Source: CAWUJK01 sp963922865 (GTDB taxonomy: Bacteria; Patescibacteriota; Gracilibacteria; BD1-5; UBA6164). From it: DNA of 41,301 nt. A program made the translations under genes and the position numbers. Within the stretch, counting starts at the first letter, position 1. Every line of letters begins with the position of its first letter. The notes beneath the pieces are model-generated. The model saw only the letters and a program-made list of their open reading frames with translations. It had not been told where the DNA came from and searched no databases. Below are positions 10,501-20,140 of this stretch, piece after piece. The DNA lies in NCBI GenBank assembly GCA_963922865.1, contig CAWUJK010000006.1, positions 1 to 41,301 on the forward strand. The letters run 5' to 3'.

Positions 10501-11158
10501 TCATTTCTGTTGCAAATTTTTGTGATAAATACGTATTAAAAGTATTTGATAGTAATTGATAATTTCTCTGTACTGCATCTGATTGTAATCAATTTGCATC
10601 TATACTTGCATGTACCTTTTTCAGGTAATCAAGGCTTTCCCTCGTAGTCATAGAATTAATCATACTTGGGATCATTTCTATTGCTGTTTCAATTCCTTCT
10701 TCATCTTCTAGAGCTTCTGCTGATCCTTCGTATTTATCTCCAACTCCAACTACTATTTTGATATACTTTTTTTTTCTATTTAGTATTGTTTTTTCTAGTT
10801 CTTGAATGGTTTGTTCAGGGAAATTTTGGTTTTTTGCATGTTGAAGCTGTTGTTCTAGTTCTTTTATTTTAGACCCTGCATTTTCTTTGAAATTCTCAAG
10901 TTTTTGTTCTTCTTCTCTATCTATTTGATCTAGCAGCTCATCTTCATTTTTTTCAAACATGTCTTCTATGTTATCAAACTCTAAATCAAAGTCGTTTATA
11001 ATTTTTGTTACGGCTGTTATAAAATCAGAGTTGTTTTGAAGATTGTGGGCAACTTCCTGTTGCAGTTCAGTGTTTCAGTTTAGTTTCTCTGAAGAGTTTT
11101 CAAGTGATTGTAAAATATTTCTTTGTTCTTCAGGAGCTCTTGATAAATTATCATTCAT
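7544..11158 (-). CDS. 1204-aa protein with coiled coils, hydrophobic segment and C-terminal kinase-like domain
   Basis: The largest gene in the window. The first 550 or so residues are charged and largely coiled-coil (for example DQIDREEEQKLENFKENAGS). About residues 563-606 are hydrophobic and Ala/Val/Gly-rich (GAIIVSTIVVAVVVTVASGG), likely membrane-inserting. About 860-930 holds the segments AHEVGSDRDGAGVYNYNQLE and ARILKEAGFSKEERRVLL, which I have seen in large CPR hypothetical proteins. The C-terminal 250 residues look like a protein-kinase fold: an N-lobe Lys in ETVIKVDKPG, the catalytic loop HGDLHWGNI (His1160, Asp1162), and the metal-binding IIDFGSSK (Asp1180). It stops soon after the DFG region, so helices of the C-lobe are reduced, as in small-molecule or lipopolysaccharide kinases. 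Substrate unknown. It is preceded by a 98-aa gene 15 bp upstream. Confidence 0.75.
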
Positions 11159-11173
11159 AATTTTATTTTTATA

Positions 11174-11470
11174 CTATAAAAACTTTTCTAAATTTTTTTC
11201 TATCTCTAGGGTTTCTTTTTCTCTCTCTATTGACTCATTTTTTTTAATTTTATTAAGATTTTTAATAGAGGCTTTTATTTTTTTATTTTTTATTTTATCT
11301 TGAGAATTATTTATAGTTTTAATTAGTATGGCTTCTAAAATATCTAAATCTTGTTTTTTTATGTCTTTTTTTTCAAATTTTTTATACAAAAACTCTGCTC
11401 ATTCTAGCGATCAGAACAGGCTTTTTATTATTTTGAGGATGATTTTCTTTTTCTCATTGCTTTTCTCCAT
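11174..11470 (-). CDS. Small lysine-rich helical protein, first gene of the kinase-like operon
   Basis: 98 residues, about a third of them Lys, with Glu and Ile, and predicted almost fully helical (LEAILIKTINNSQDKIKNKK, then EREKETLEIEKNLEKFL). No export signal and no recognised family. The stop is 15 bp before the ATG of the 1204-aa protein, so they share a transcript and perhaps a complex. A start at ATG 11470 gives the full open frame. The 215 bases upstream to the isochorismatase gene are AT-rich with no gene. Confidence 0.6.
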
Positions 11471-11685
11471 TTTTTAAAATGATATAAATATATATTATAT
11501 TAAACCATAAATTTTCGAAAAAAACAAATTTTTAAGCTTATTTTGATACTAAATTTAATTAAATTTTAAAAATGTTTTTGGAAATATTAAAAGAGTATTA
11601 TAAAAAATAGTTTAACTATTTTTAGTCTAACTATTTTATTTGTTTACGAGGGTTAATATAGAATTTTTTAATTATTTTGATTTTT

Positions 11686-12243
11686 TTATAATACTACAGC
11701 AATTTTACTCATCAATTTTAAACTATTTTGATGGTCTTGCATATTTGCAGCAATGCAGCAGTCAGCTATCACATTTACACTGTAGTCTCTATCATGAGCT
11801 TCTCTAACTGCAGATTCTACTGCTAGGTCTGTTGCTACTCCAATGATTGTTATATTTTTAATATTTTTAGATTTTAGGTATTTATTTATTCATGTCTCAA
11901 AAAAAGCACTTACTCTTGTTTTGACAAATATCTTCTCTTGGTTTATAGCTTTTAGTTCATCTAAAAAATTGCTTGACCAGGTATTTTCTTCAAGAACTTG
12001 AAACTCATGAGCTTTTCAAAAAAGGGGAGAGTGTTTAGGCTGGTTTTCATAGTTTTTACTAAAACTGATTTTTACATGAATTATTTCATCTTTTTTTTCT
12101 CTTGTTTGTTTTAGTAGTGTTTTTATGTTTTCTATGGAGTTATTTTCTTGTGCAAAATCGTAGTATCATTTTTTTGAGAGTTTTCACTTAGGATGTATAA
12201 TTTCATTGATAAAATCTATTAGTATAAGGGCTTTTTTGTTCAT
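11686..12243 (-). CDS. Isochorismatase-family cysteine hydrolase
   Basis: 185 residues, typical for the fold. The catalytic triad is visible: Asp10 in ALILIDFIN, Lys in IFVKTRVSAFF, and Cys in VNVIADCCIAANMQDHQNS, where one of the two adjacent cysteines is the nucleophile. The conserved stretch KNITIIGVATDLAVESAVREA includes the 'G..T..CV..TA.dA' region, although the usual Cys there is replaced by Leu/Ala. Members hydrolyse nicotinamide, N-carbamoyl compounds or isochorismate; which one cannot be said. It stands alone on its strand. Confidence 0.8.
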
Positions 12244-12386
12244 GATTAGTATTTTTTTAAATTAAAATCAATTTTGTAAATCAAGTATTTGATTACTTAT
12301 TTAGATTTACATTATATTTGAATAGTCTGTAAAAGTAAAGTTTGGTTTTTGGGTGTGAGATATGTAGTGAATAGTTGTGTTTTTTG

Positions 12387-12414
12387 TTGATTTATTAACA
12401 ATTATTGTTATATT
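12387..12414 (+). promoter_or_regulatory. Predicted promoter of the HTH-like locus
   Basis: TTGATT (12387-12392), 16 bp, TATATT (12409-12414). A perfect palindrome lies inside the spacer and touches the -10 box. Confidence 0.5.
12396..12410. promoter_or_regulatory. Palindromic operator candidate
   Basis: TAACAATTATTGTTA is a perfect 15-base palindrome around a central T. Its position between -35 and -10 fits repressor binding. The downstream gene begins with an HTH-like segment, so autoregulation is a reasonable guess. Confidence 0.45.
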
Positions 12415-12460
12415 GTGTTCATAATTTAAAATTTATTTAAGATAAATAAATAAAATTTTT

Positions 12461-12952
12461 ATGACAACTATAACAGTAACAAATTTAGAGTTAGCTCATA
12501 AGTTTTGAGTTAGTATTCAAGTTTTTCAATCTTGGTTTAAAAGATGATTTTTTAATGACTTAAAATCGTGAGAATAATTTTTTGAAAAAAATATAGATAT
12601 AATCAAAGCAAAACCTTTTATTAAATGGGTTTGAGTTAAAAGACAGCTAATTTCTCAATTTGAAAAACTTTCCTCAATCTTAAAAAGAAATGGATATAAT
12701 AATGACATTGATAAATTACAATCTACAAAACCAAAAAGAGATGGGAAAGACTTTGTAAGTTTTAACAATGAAACTTTTTCTTATAGTCTTAGAGGAGACA
12801 AAAACAAGTTATATAGAAATACTACTAAAGCTTCAAGGTCTACTAATATGATAAGTGTATATATTCACTTATGAAAAAATATACTAGATTATTGGAACAA
12901 ATATAAAGCTACTGGAGAAACAATTCCTATAGATTTTGATAATATAATATAA
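12461..12952 (+). pseudogene. HTH-like gene interrupted by an in-frame TAA
   Basis: The frame opens with 38 residues that look like a helix-turn-helix (VTNLELAHKFGVSIQVFQSW), meets TAA at 12575-12577, and then continues open in the same frame for 124 residues to TAA 12952. No start codon follows the internal stop closely, so the two parts were probably one 163-residue protein. The part after the stop starts with AKPFIKWVGVKRQLI, reminiscent of the Dam methylase motif 'KPFLKWAGGKRQL' but with a key glycine changed. The rest shows no methylase motifs, so that likeness may be chance. The C-terminal part (KNKLYRNTTKASRSTNMISV) is unrecognised. It may be a pseudogene, a gene with readthrough, or a sequencing error. 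The Nudix gene starts 9 bases later. Confidence 0.5.
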
Positions 12953-12961
12953 GAAATTAAT

Positions 12962-13423
12962 ATGAAAAAAGAACAATCATATAGAGCAAGTGTTTGAGCT
13001 ATAATTATAGATAGTTCTTACAATTTTTTACTTGTAAAATTAGAGTGAGAAACAAGAGATAGGTGGGATTTTGTGAAATGATGAATGAATGTATGAGAAA
13101 ATGAAAAGCAAGCTATACTGAGAGAAATTTGAGAAGAATTGTGACAAAAATTCTCTTGTGAACTCATTTGTAAGTCCTCTTGGTACTTTATGTATAATTG
13201 GTCTGAAGGATTACAAAAAGAGAAAGGGTATAGATGACAAGTAAGGCAAAATTATTGGGTAAGGTATTTATGATGAGATGTTCATTTGGATTCTAAAGAG
13301 TTATCTGAATTTATATGGGTATCATCTGATAAAATCAAAGAGTACCTTAAAAAAGCTTGATTTCCAGATATTGAAATTGGTAGATTTTTAAGTGATTTTA
13401 AAGAATTGAAGAAAATAACTTAA
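12962..13423 (+). CDS. Nudix hydrolase (RppH-like)
   Basis: 153 residues. The Nudix box is at residues 40-62: GGMNVGENEKQ then AILREIGEELGQ, which fits G-x5-E-x7-R-E-U-x-E-E-x-G. The N-terminal YRASVGAIIIDSS and the preceding RDRWDFVKGGM are those of the RppH/Ap4A-hydrolase group, which remove pyrophosphate from RNA 5' ends or cleave dinucleoside polyphosphates. Soluble, Mg-dependent. It lies 9 bases after the interrupted HTH-like gene and is presumably transcribed from the same promoter. First two glycines of the box are UGA codons. Confidence 0.85.
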
Positions 13424-13717
13424 TCTTATTTTTGGTTATTTCCCAAAAATAATTATTCTATATATCGTGAAAATATTATAATTTTAATTTTTATTTTATT
13501 TAACTACTCTAGACCTTACCTAAATATACTGATATATTCAATGATGTTGAAACTTATACAATAACTTTATATAGACCTAAAATACAACTAGAGCTAGAGA
13601 ATTTTCAAAGTTTGTATTATAAAACTCAAAAGAATTCTTATTATAGATTTGTGTAGAAATGTCTTTTAATTTTATATACTGAGTATAAAACAAGGTTTAA
13701 TTTTACACTAGAGTAAT
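13424..13717. other. AT-rich intergenic stretch
   Basis: No supportable gene. One plus-strand frame (about 13512-13650, ending TAG) reads YTDIFNDVETYTITLYRPK but has a TAG at its head and no start codon. It could be a scrap of a decayed gene. No hairpin terminator is visible. Confidence 0.4.
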
Positions 13718-14437
13718 TTAAGGTAGAATATTATTTATTTCCTCTTTTTTTATAGACTTTAATATTTTATCTATATGATACTTTAGCATATCTCTAGTTC
13801 ATACATCTAAAGCCCTTTGTCAGGATAACATTCATGTGAATAGTACAGGACATCTTTCTTCAAAGACTCCCTCAGAAGGATCCCAATATCATTTTTTTCA
13901 TATTTCCTTGTACTTATTTCAATACCATTTTTCTTTTAAAAATTTTGATGCTTCAGCGCTTATAACAACTATTATTTTAGGTTTTAAAATATTTATCAAT
14001 TTTCTAGTTATTTTATACTGGGCATCAAAAAATTTTTTATGGTTATTTATAGCTTTTGTGACTTTTCATTGTTGAGTACCTCTAAATTGAAATAAATCTA
14101 TGTGGTTCCAATTATATATTCCATTTGTACCAGGAAATAAATCAATTAATGATTTGTAATAAATATATGGTTTTTCTTCTCATTTGTAACTTTCTGACTC
14201 TATATCTTTTCTAATACCAGTTTTGTTTATGTGTTTATATCTTTTACTCCGTAAATAAAAGTCTTTTAAATATCAAGCTGGATTCATTCACACAAAAAGA
14301 ATTTCAGCATTTTTATCAAACATATCAGGATTATAGAATCAAGGTACTAGTAATTCATTTTTTGGAAAAGAAGTGTAATCAGAAGTGTAATCAAATAATT
14401 TTTTTATTTTATCATTAATTTCTTTGATTTTTTTCAT
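13718..14437 (-). CDS. Possible uracil-DNA-glycosylase-fold protein
   Basis: 239 residues. The segment AEILFVGMNPAGYLKDFY resembles motif 1 of the UDG superfamily (hydrophobic strand followed by G-x-N-P-G). Later strands (KPKIIVVISAEASKFL) and RCPVLFTGMLSGQRALD correspond in order to the middle strand and the C-terminal loop region of that fold. The usual H-P-S motif is not evident, so the activity may differ or the assignment may be wrong. Soluble. It stands downstream of tRNA-Glu and rplK on the same strand. The glycine of GMNP is UGA. Confidence 0.5.
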
Positions 14438-14536
14438 AATCATTTTTCAAAGACTAATATTACAGATTGGTCTGGAAAGCCGAATTTTGTTTCTATTAGT
14501 AATCAAACACAGGCTTCAAGTAAAGATTTTATACAT

Positions 14537-14612
14537 TGGTATTCCCAAGGAGACTCGAACTCCTGTTTCCGGCGTGAGAGGCCAGCGTCCTAACCAACTA
14601 GACGATGGGAAC
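14537..14612 (-). tRNA. tRNA-Glu (anticodon CUC)
   Basis: Read on the minus strand: acceptor GTTCCCA pairs with TGGGAAT, the D arm is CGTCTAGTTGGTTAGGACG, the anticodon stem CTGGC/GCCGG holds loop CTCTCAC (anticodon CTC), and the T arm is CAGGA-GTTCGAG-TCTCCTT. Discriminator A plus encoded CCA (14539-14537). It reads GAG only, so another tRNA-Glu (UUC) must exist elsewhere. It lies 49 bp after rplK on the same strand and may be processed from that transcript. Confidence 0.93.
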
Positions 14613-14661
14613 AAGCAAACAAAAAAGAAACAAAGTTTCTTTTTTGTTCTATTTATTTAAA

Positions 14662-15126
14662 TTATCCCAATTTCACACTAATTTCTTGTTTACTCATTCA
14701 ATCAATTTCAGTAGTAACACCAGAAGCCCTAGCAGTACCTTGAACTATTTTCATTGCTCAAGCTAAATCTTTTGCATTTAGGTCAGGCATCTTTTCCTCA
14801 GCTATTTCTTTACATTGATTAAGGGTTAGATTACCAACTTTTTCTTTTTGAGGAACTCAAGAACCTTTTTTAAGATTAATCTTATTTTTTATCAAAGTAC
14901 TCATAGGAGGTTGTTTTACAATAAAATCAAAAGACCTATCTTCATACACTGTAATAATAACAGGAAGTTTAACCCCCATTTTATCTTTGGTTTGTTCATT
15001 GAACTTAGTTGTAAATTCCTGAATAGGAACTCAATATTGTCAAAGGGCAGGACCAACAGGAGGAGCTGGATTAGCTTGCCCTCAAGCAATTTGTAATTTT
15101 ATATATCATTTTACCGCTCAAGCCAT
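14662..15126 (-). CDS. rplK: 50S ribosomal protein uL11
   Basis: 154 residues, slightly longer than the usual 141. N-terminal KGYIKLQIAGGQANPAPPVG and PALGQYGVPIQEF match the conserved 'LqipAGkAnPaPPVGPALGqhGvnIm.F' with little change. The conserved C-terminal domain includes KDLAGAMKIVQGTARASGV, the rRNA-binding part. It forms the L7/L12 stalk base with 23S rRNA and helps GTPase factors. The usual neighbours nusG and rplA are absent here; tRNA-Glu follows instead. Upstream lies a structured leader. UGA encodes the glycines of PALG and the first of AGG. Confidence 0.95.
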
Positions 15127-15192
15127 AATAGTTAATTAATTTTAATATAATTTTGAAAATATATAACTATAAAACATTACAGTTTTCGGGAC

Positions 15193-15261
15193 TAACATTT
15201 TTTATAAATATATATCACCATAATTTTATGGATTTATTTTTTTAGAAGCCCACAAATGTTA
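15193..15261 (-). promoter_or_regulatory. Structured leader upstream of rplK
   Basis: TAACATTT (15193-15200) and AAATGTTA (15254-15261) pair perfectly and enclose a second hairpin (CCATA at 15218-15222, TATGG at 15227-15231). It lies 67-135 bases before the rplK start, where L11-type autoregulatory leaders occur. The pairing is seen; the regulation is inferred. Confidence 0.35.
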
Positions 15262-15414
15262 TAGAAAAATAAAAAAAAATCAAATTTTTTTATTGATTTT
15301 TTAGTATTTATGTGTTAATATAAAAATGTATTTAAAGTAGCTTTTAGGTATCCTTGATTTTTATAGAAAATTTCTTGAGATTTATTCTAAAATCACTTAA
15401 TAAAACCAAATAAA

Positions 15415-17928
15415 ATGGATAAAAAAATATTTGAAATTCTTGTGTCAAAAGATAATCTTAAATGACCTTGAATTTTTGAGCACATTTTGATTATACTGCA
15501 TAATGTATTTGAAGATTTTAAACAAGATATAAATCAAAATAATTTTTCTTTTGAAATAAGTAAAATAGCATGAAGGATAAGATTTTTTATTGTTTCACCT
15601 TCTAAATATAGCTCATTTTTAAAAAATCAAATATACGCACATTTTAGTGATGTTGAAATAATAGATGTTTGAGATTATTTGGAAAAAATACCTAACTCAA
15701 AAATGCTAGTTTGAGAACTAAAAACATCCAAACATTTTTTATACCCTATAAAAAGTTTTATAGATATACAAGAAGAGTGAACTAAAGATATGGTTGACCC
15801 TTTTTCTTCTATAACATCATCTTTAGATAAAGCATGAAAATACTCTATAAATACATTTCAAATAAATTTTTCTCCCATAACTAACAAAAAATGGAAGAAA
15901 AATATATGAAAAAAAGCTAAAATACTAGACTCAAAATATCCTACTTTTATAAAAAGAATCTTTTTAGATGAGAAACTATTTTTTTATAAAATATTAATAT
16001 TTATATTCATTGTATATCCAATAAAAGGTCTTTTAAGTATATTTAGCTTATTTATTCCCAAAAAAAATCAAGAACCATTAAGTGATATATCAGATGAAGA
16101 AGAAAAAATAAAACAAGAAAGACAAATACTAGAAGAATCTTGAGTAAAAGAATGAACTAAATTATCAAGAAATTTTTTAGAAAAAATCAAAAAACTAGGA
16201 TTTATAACTAGTATAAACATAGTTTCAGCATCACAAGATACCATATCTTCAAGATGAACAATAAAAGAAATATTTTCAACACTTTGAATATTTAGTTGAC
16301 CATGACAAAATAGTTTTATCTTGGAAAGTATAAGTAATGAAAAATCAAAGATTGAAGAAGTAAAAACAAGAAGTATATGAAAAAATAAATTTATACTAAA
16401 CACAGAAGAAATTTCAGGTTTGATACATTTACCAACCAACTATGTAAAAACACCATGAATAAATTGGATAAATTCTAGAAATTTTGAACCACCATCTAAC
16501 TTACCAATCATAGATCCAGATCTAAATGATGATATAAGCCCAGAAACTGATTTAACCCCAATAGGGAAAACCAATTTTAGATGAACAAATATGAGTTTTG
16601 GGGTATGACCAAATGATAGAAGAAGACATATTTATGTTATTTGAAAAACCTGAATGTGAAAATCTGTACTTCTTGAAAATATGATAATAGATGATATAAA
16701 TAGATGAAGATGAGTAGCAGTTATTGATCCACACTGAGATTTAGCTGAATCTGTTATATGACATATACCAAAATCAAGAACTAACTCTACAATTATATTT
16801 GATCCTAGTGATACTGATTGGCCAATAGCATTTAATATGCTAGATGGAGTGAAAGCAGAACATAGACCACTGGTAGCTTCTGGACTTGTAGGTATTTTCA
16901 AGAAAATATTTTGAGATTCTTGGTGACCAAGATTAGAACATATACTGAGAAACACTATTTTGGCACTCATAGAATATCCAAATACCACACTCATATCAAT
17001 ACCACTTATGCTCACTTCAGATGTTTTTAGAAACAAAGTAGTAAATAAAATAACAGACCCAATAGTAAAAAAATTTTGGACACACGAATTTGCAAAAATG
17101 GCAGCTAATCAAAAAGTTGAAGCATCAGGTCCTATTCTTAATAAAGTATGACAATTTCTTAGCAGTTCAATTTTGAGAAATGTACTAGGTCAAAATAAAA
17201 ATACATTCAATGTAAGATGGGCAATGGACAACAGTAAAATCGTAATAGTAAATCTTAGTAAATGAAAAATATGAGAAGACGCGTCAGCACTTTTATGAGC
17301 CATGATGATTACAAAATTTCAAATGGATGCTATGGCTAGAGCAGATACAGATGAAAAAGATAGAAAAGATTTTTATTTATACGTAGATGAGTTTCAAAAT
17401 TTTGCTACTGACTCTTTTGCAACTATTTTATCAGAAGCTAGAAAATATAAACTTAATCTAGTAATGGCAAACCAATATATAGACCAAATGCAAGAGTCTG
17501 TTAGATGAGCTGTTTTTGGTAATGTATGAAGTCTTATATCTTTTCAAGTAGGTTATCATGATGCGTCAATATTAAAAGAAGTTTTATGAGCTGAAATAGC
17601 TGAAGATGATCTAACAAACTTGGCTAAATATAATATATATTTAAAACAACTTATAGATTGAATGCCATCACCAGTTTTTTCAGCAAAAACATTTCCACCA
17701 TGCAAAAAAAATATAAAAGCCTTTGAAACTAGATATTCAAAAATATTAAATGTAAGTCGTGAAAAATACTCTAAACCAAGAGAGATGGTTGTGTGAAGAA
17801 TTAATAAAACTATGGAAGATATAGATAAAGCAGAAGCTAATTGGGAGAAAAAGAAAGCAGAATTTGAAGAAAAGAAAAAAGCAGATAAACAAAAAAAACA
17901 TGCACAAAATATCCAAACAAATAAATAA
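15415..17928 (+). CDS. VirD4/TraG-like type IV secretion DNA-binding ATPase
   Basis: 837 residues. One strong hydrophobic segment lies at about 189-213 (FYKILIFIFIVYPIKGLLSI), splitting an N-terminal domain from the motor. The ATPase core has Walker A GKTGMGKS at 410-417 followed by LLENMIIDDI, then VAVIDPHGDLAESVI, a hallmark of the TraG/VirD4/TrwB and CPR 'type IV secretory system' ATPases. Walker B is FYLYVDEFQNF (Asp658, Glu659). C-terminal FGNVGSLISFQVGYHDASIL also fits the family. A lysine-rich coiled coil ends the protein. It is a hexameric, membrane-bound motor for moving DNA or protein. No other secretion genes lie beside it. All Walker A glycines are UGA. Confidence 0.85.
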
Positions 17929-18094
17929 TAATTTGATAATATTTTTATATGTTTATAATATATTTAAGTTTTTTAAAATTTAAAGTTCAAAATTAAATTT
18001 TAAAAGCAGGAAACTAAAATCTAATCATACATTTTTAAACAAAATTAACTTTTTTTATTATGTTTTATAGATTTTAAATAAAATTTAACAAAAA

Positions 18095-18778
18095 ATGAAA
18101 ATAGATAAAACTACATTAGCATTCTCAAATAAAATAGTTTTAAGAAATATAGACTTAGAAATAAAACCTTGAGAATTTGTTTTTATTATAGGACATTCAT
18201 GAAGCTGAAAAACTAGTCTTATAAGAAGTATTATATGAGACTTCAAACCAAAATCATGAGATATAATACTTGATAACTCTATGTCACTTTATAAAAATAA
18301 CAGTGATAGAGTTTTAGATGAATACAGGAGAAGTATATGAGTAATATTTCAAGACTATAAACTTATGGAATCAAAAAAAGTTTATGAAAATGTAGCTTTT
18401 GCTATGGAAGTTTGTGGTTATCAAGATAGTTTAATATCTAAAAAGGTACCTGAAGTATTAGAACAAGTATGACTTTTAGTAAAAAAAGATAAGTTTGTTC
18501 AAGAACTTAGTTGATGAGAAAAACAAAGAGTATCAATAGCTAGAGCTTTGGTTCGTGATCCTGATTTGATTATTTGAGATGAACCAACTTGAAATTTAGA
18601 TCCAGAAACTTCTCTTTGAATAATGAAAATATTTGATGAACTTAATTCACAATGAAAAACAGTTATAATAGCTACTCATGATAAAAAAGTAGTTGATAGT
18701 ATGGGAAAAAGGGTAATCAGTTTTAAGGATAAGAAAATATTTAGTGACAAACAAAAAGGGAAGTATAATTTAGATTAG
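18095..18778 (+). CDS. ftsE: FtsE-like ABC transporter ATPase
   Basis: 227 residues, the usual FtsE size. Walker A GHSGSGKTS, Q loop VIFQDYKLMESKKVYENVAF, signature LSGGEKQRVSIARAL, Walker B DLIIGDEPTGNLDPET and H loop VIIATHDKKVV are all present in order. The short length and the 'FQDyKLm..ktvyENVaf' wording point to FtsE rather than other LolD/MacB-type ATPases. FtsE with FtsX couples division to peptidoglycan hydrolases such as CHAP proteins (one lies at 979-2115). ftsX is not adjacent; a minus-strand gene follows. The Walker A and signature glycines are mostly UGA. Confidence 0.85.
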
Positions 18779-18791
18779 TTATAAAAAAATA

Positions 18792-19259
18792 TTAATTAAC
18801 ATCTTTTTTTATAAGTTCATTTCTAAATTTTTTGTAAAATCAAACCATGCTAGAAAAACTCTTTTTTATATTTAATCTTGTTTCTTTGCTATCTCAATAT
18901 ATTTCTTTATTTTTTATTGAGCTGAAATATTTATTTGAATAATACAAAAAATTATTATAGTTTTTTATTATAGCTTGAGTTTGGTAGTATCAAAATTTAT
19001 TTTTTTCATATTGGCTTATTATAGCTTTTTTTATTTTTTTATTTAAGACTTTTAATTTATCAAATTTCTCTTGAGCTTTTTTATTTTTTAGCTTAGGATT
19101 ATTTAATTTATACATATCTAAATTAAGTTTTTCTATTCAAGTTTTCATATTTAAATTATCTTCTATGAAACCAGCATTTATCATTTTTACCTGAAAAAAA
19201 GAAAATCCTATTAATATTGCTATAAAAAAATTAAGACATATTTTATATAAAAGTTTCAT
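18792..19259 (-). CDS. Small exported or membrane-anchored helical protein
   Basis: 155 residues, unrecognised. N-terminal LLYKICLNFFIAILIGFSFF is a signal peptide or anchor. The rest is lysine-rich and helical (KAQEKFDKLKVLNKKIKKAI), with a Tyr/Asn-rich centre (GYYQTQAIIKNYNNFLYYSN). It probably sits outside the membrane. It is convergent with ftsE (13 bp between stops) and divergent from the dnaJ-like gene. Confidence 0.65.
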
Positions 19260-19339
19260 ATAATTATTGATAAAAAAATAATTTTGATTATTATTTGTTA
19301 ATAATATAATCTATATATTTTATAACTATATTTTAATAT

Positions 19340-20017
19340 ATGTCAAGTAAATATTATGATATTTTGTGAGTTGATAAAAATGCTAGTAGTGAAGAAATAA
19401 AAAAAGCTTACAGAAAAAAAGCGATGCAATATCACCCAGATAGAGCTTCTTGAGATAAGAAACAGGCAGAGAAAAAATTTAAAGAAATATGAGAAGCCTA
19501 TGACACATTATCAGACTCAAACAAAAGAAAAAATTATGATATGTTCTGATCATCTAAGTCTAATCCTTTCTGATGATGAAGTTCTTATAGTTCATGATGA
19601 TTTTCTTGATTTGATGATATTTTTTCTAGTATGTGATGATGAAATAGATGATCTTGAAAAACAAGTTGATTTGAGTTCAATTTTGAGGATTTATTTTCAT
19701 GATGACAAACTAAAAAAACTAGGCAAGAAAGTAGAAAACCAGTTTCCCTAGATTTTGAAAAAACCTATGAAGTAGCTATATTTGATTTTATACTTTGAGC
19801 TAAAATAGAAGTTAGAGGGGTTTATTGACAAACTTCTATGATAAAAATTCCAGCTTGAACTAAACCTTGAACAAAAATGAGAGTTAAACAATTAGGTAAA
19901 AAACAAGATAATAAAGTTTGAAACTTAATCGTGAAGCTTGATGCTAAGATGCCAAAATATATATCTGAGATAGATAAAAATATGCTTGAAAGAATAAGAG
20001 ACTCTATCTGATATTAA
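19340..20017 (+). CDS. Short DnaJ-like (type B) co-chaperone
   Basis: 225 residues. The J domain is complete at 1-68, with the HPD motif in AYRKKAMQYHPDRAS and a conserved KRKNYDMFG end. A glycine/serine/phenylalanine region follows (SNPFGGGSSYSSGGFSGFDD), in which nearly every Gly is UGA. The cysteine-rich zinc finger is absent, as in CbpA. The remaining C-terminal part (FDFILGAKIEVRGVYGQTSM, IKIPAGTKPGTKMRVKQLG) matches mainly one substrate-binding domain. That makes it about 80 residues shorter than CbpA. It would stimulate DnaK, which is not in this window. The promoter-like pair upstream has 15-bp spacing. Confidence 0.85.
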
Positions 20018-20080
20018 AAAAATAAGCTAGAAGTTTTTTCTAAATTTTTACTTAAATTTTTCTAAAAGTTTAAATATGAA

Positions 20081-20107
20081 AAATACCAAGCATGAGCTTG
20101 GTATTTT
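20081..20107. terminator. Bidirectional terminator
   Basis: AAATACCAAGC (20081-20091) and GCTTGGTATTT (20096-20106) form a perfect 11-bp stem with an ATGA loop. T runs on both strands let it end both the dnaJ-like gene and the convergent thioredoxin-fold gene. Confidence 0.85.
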
Positions 20108-20140
20108 TTGGGACAGCTTTCTTAAAGTTTATTTTTTAGT

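Noticed and set aside
14424..14660. Plus-strand frame across the tRNA-Glu region
   Set aside because: It translates the reverse complement of tRNA-Glu and part of the opposite gene; the cloverleaf explains the bases.
16068..17036. Minus-strand frames inside the VirD4-like gene
   Set aside because: Shadows of the plus-strand gene, whose Walker motifs are clear.
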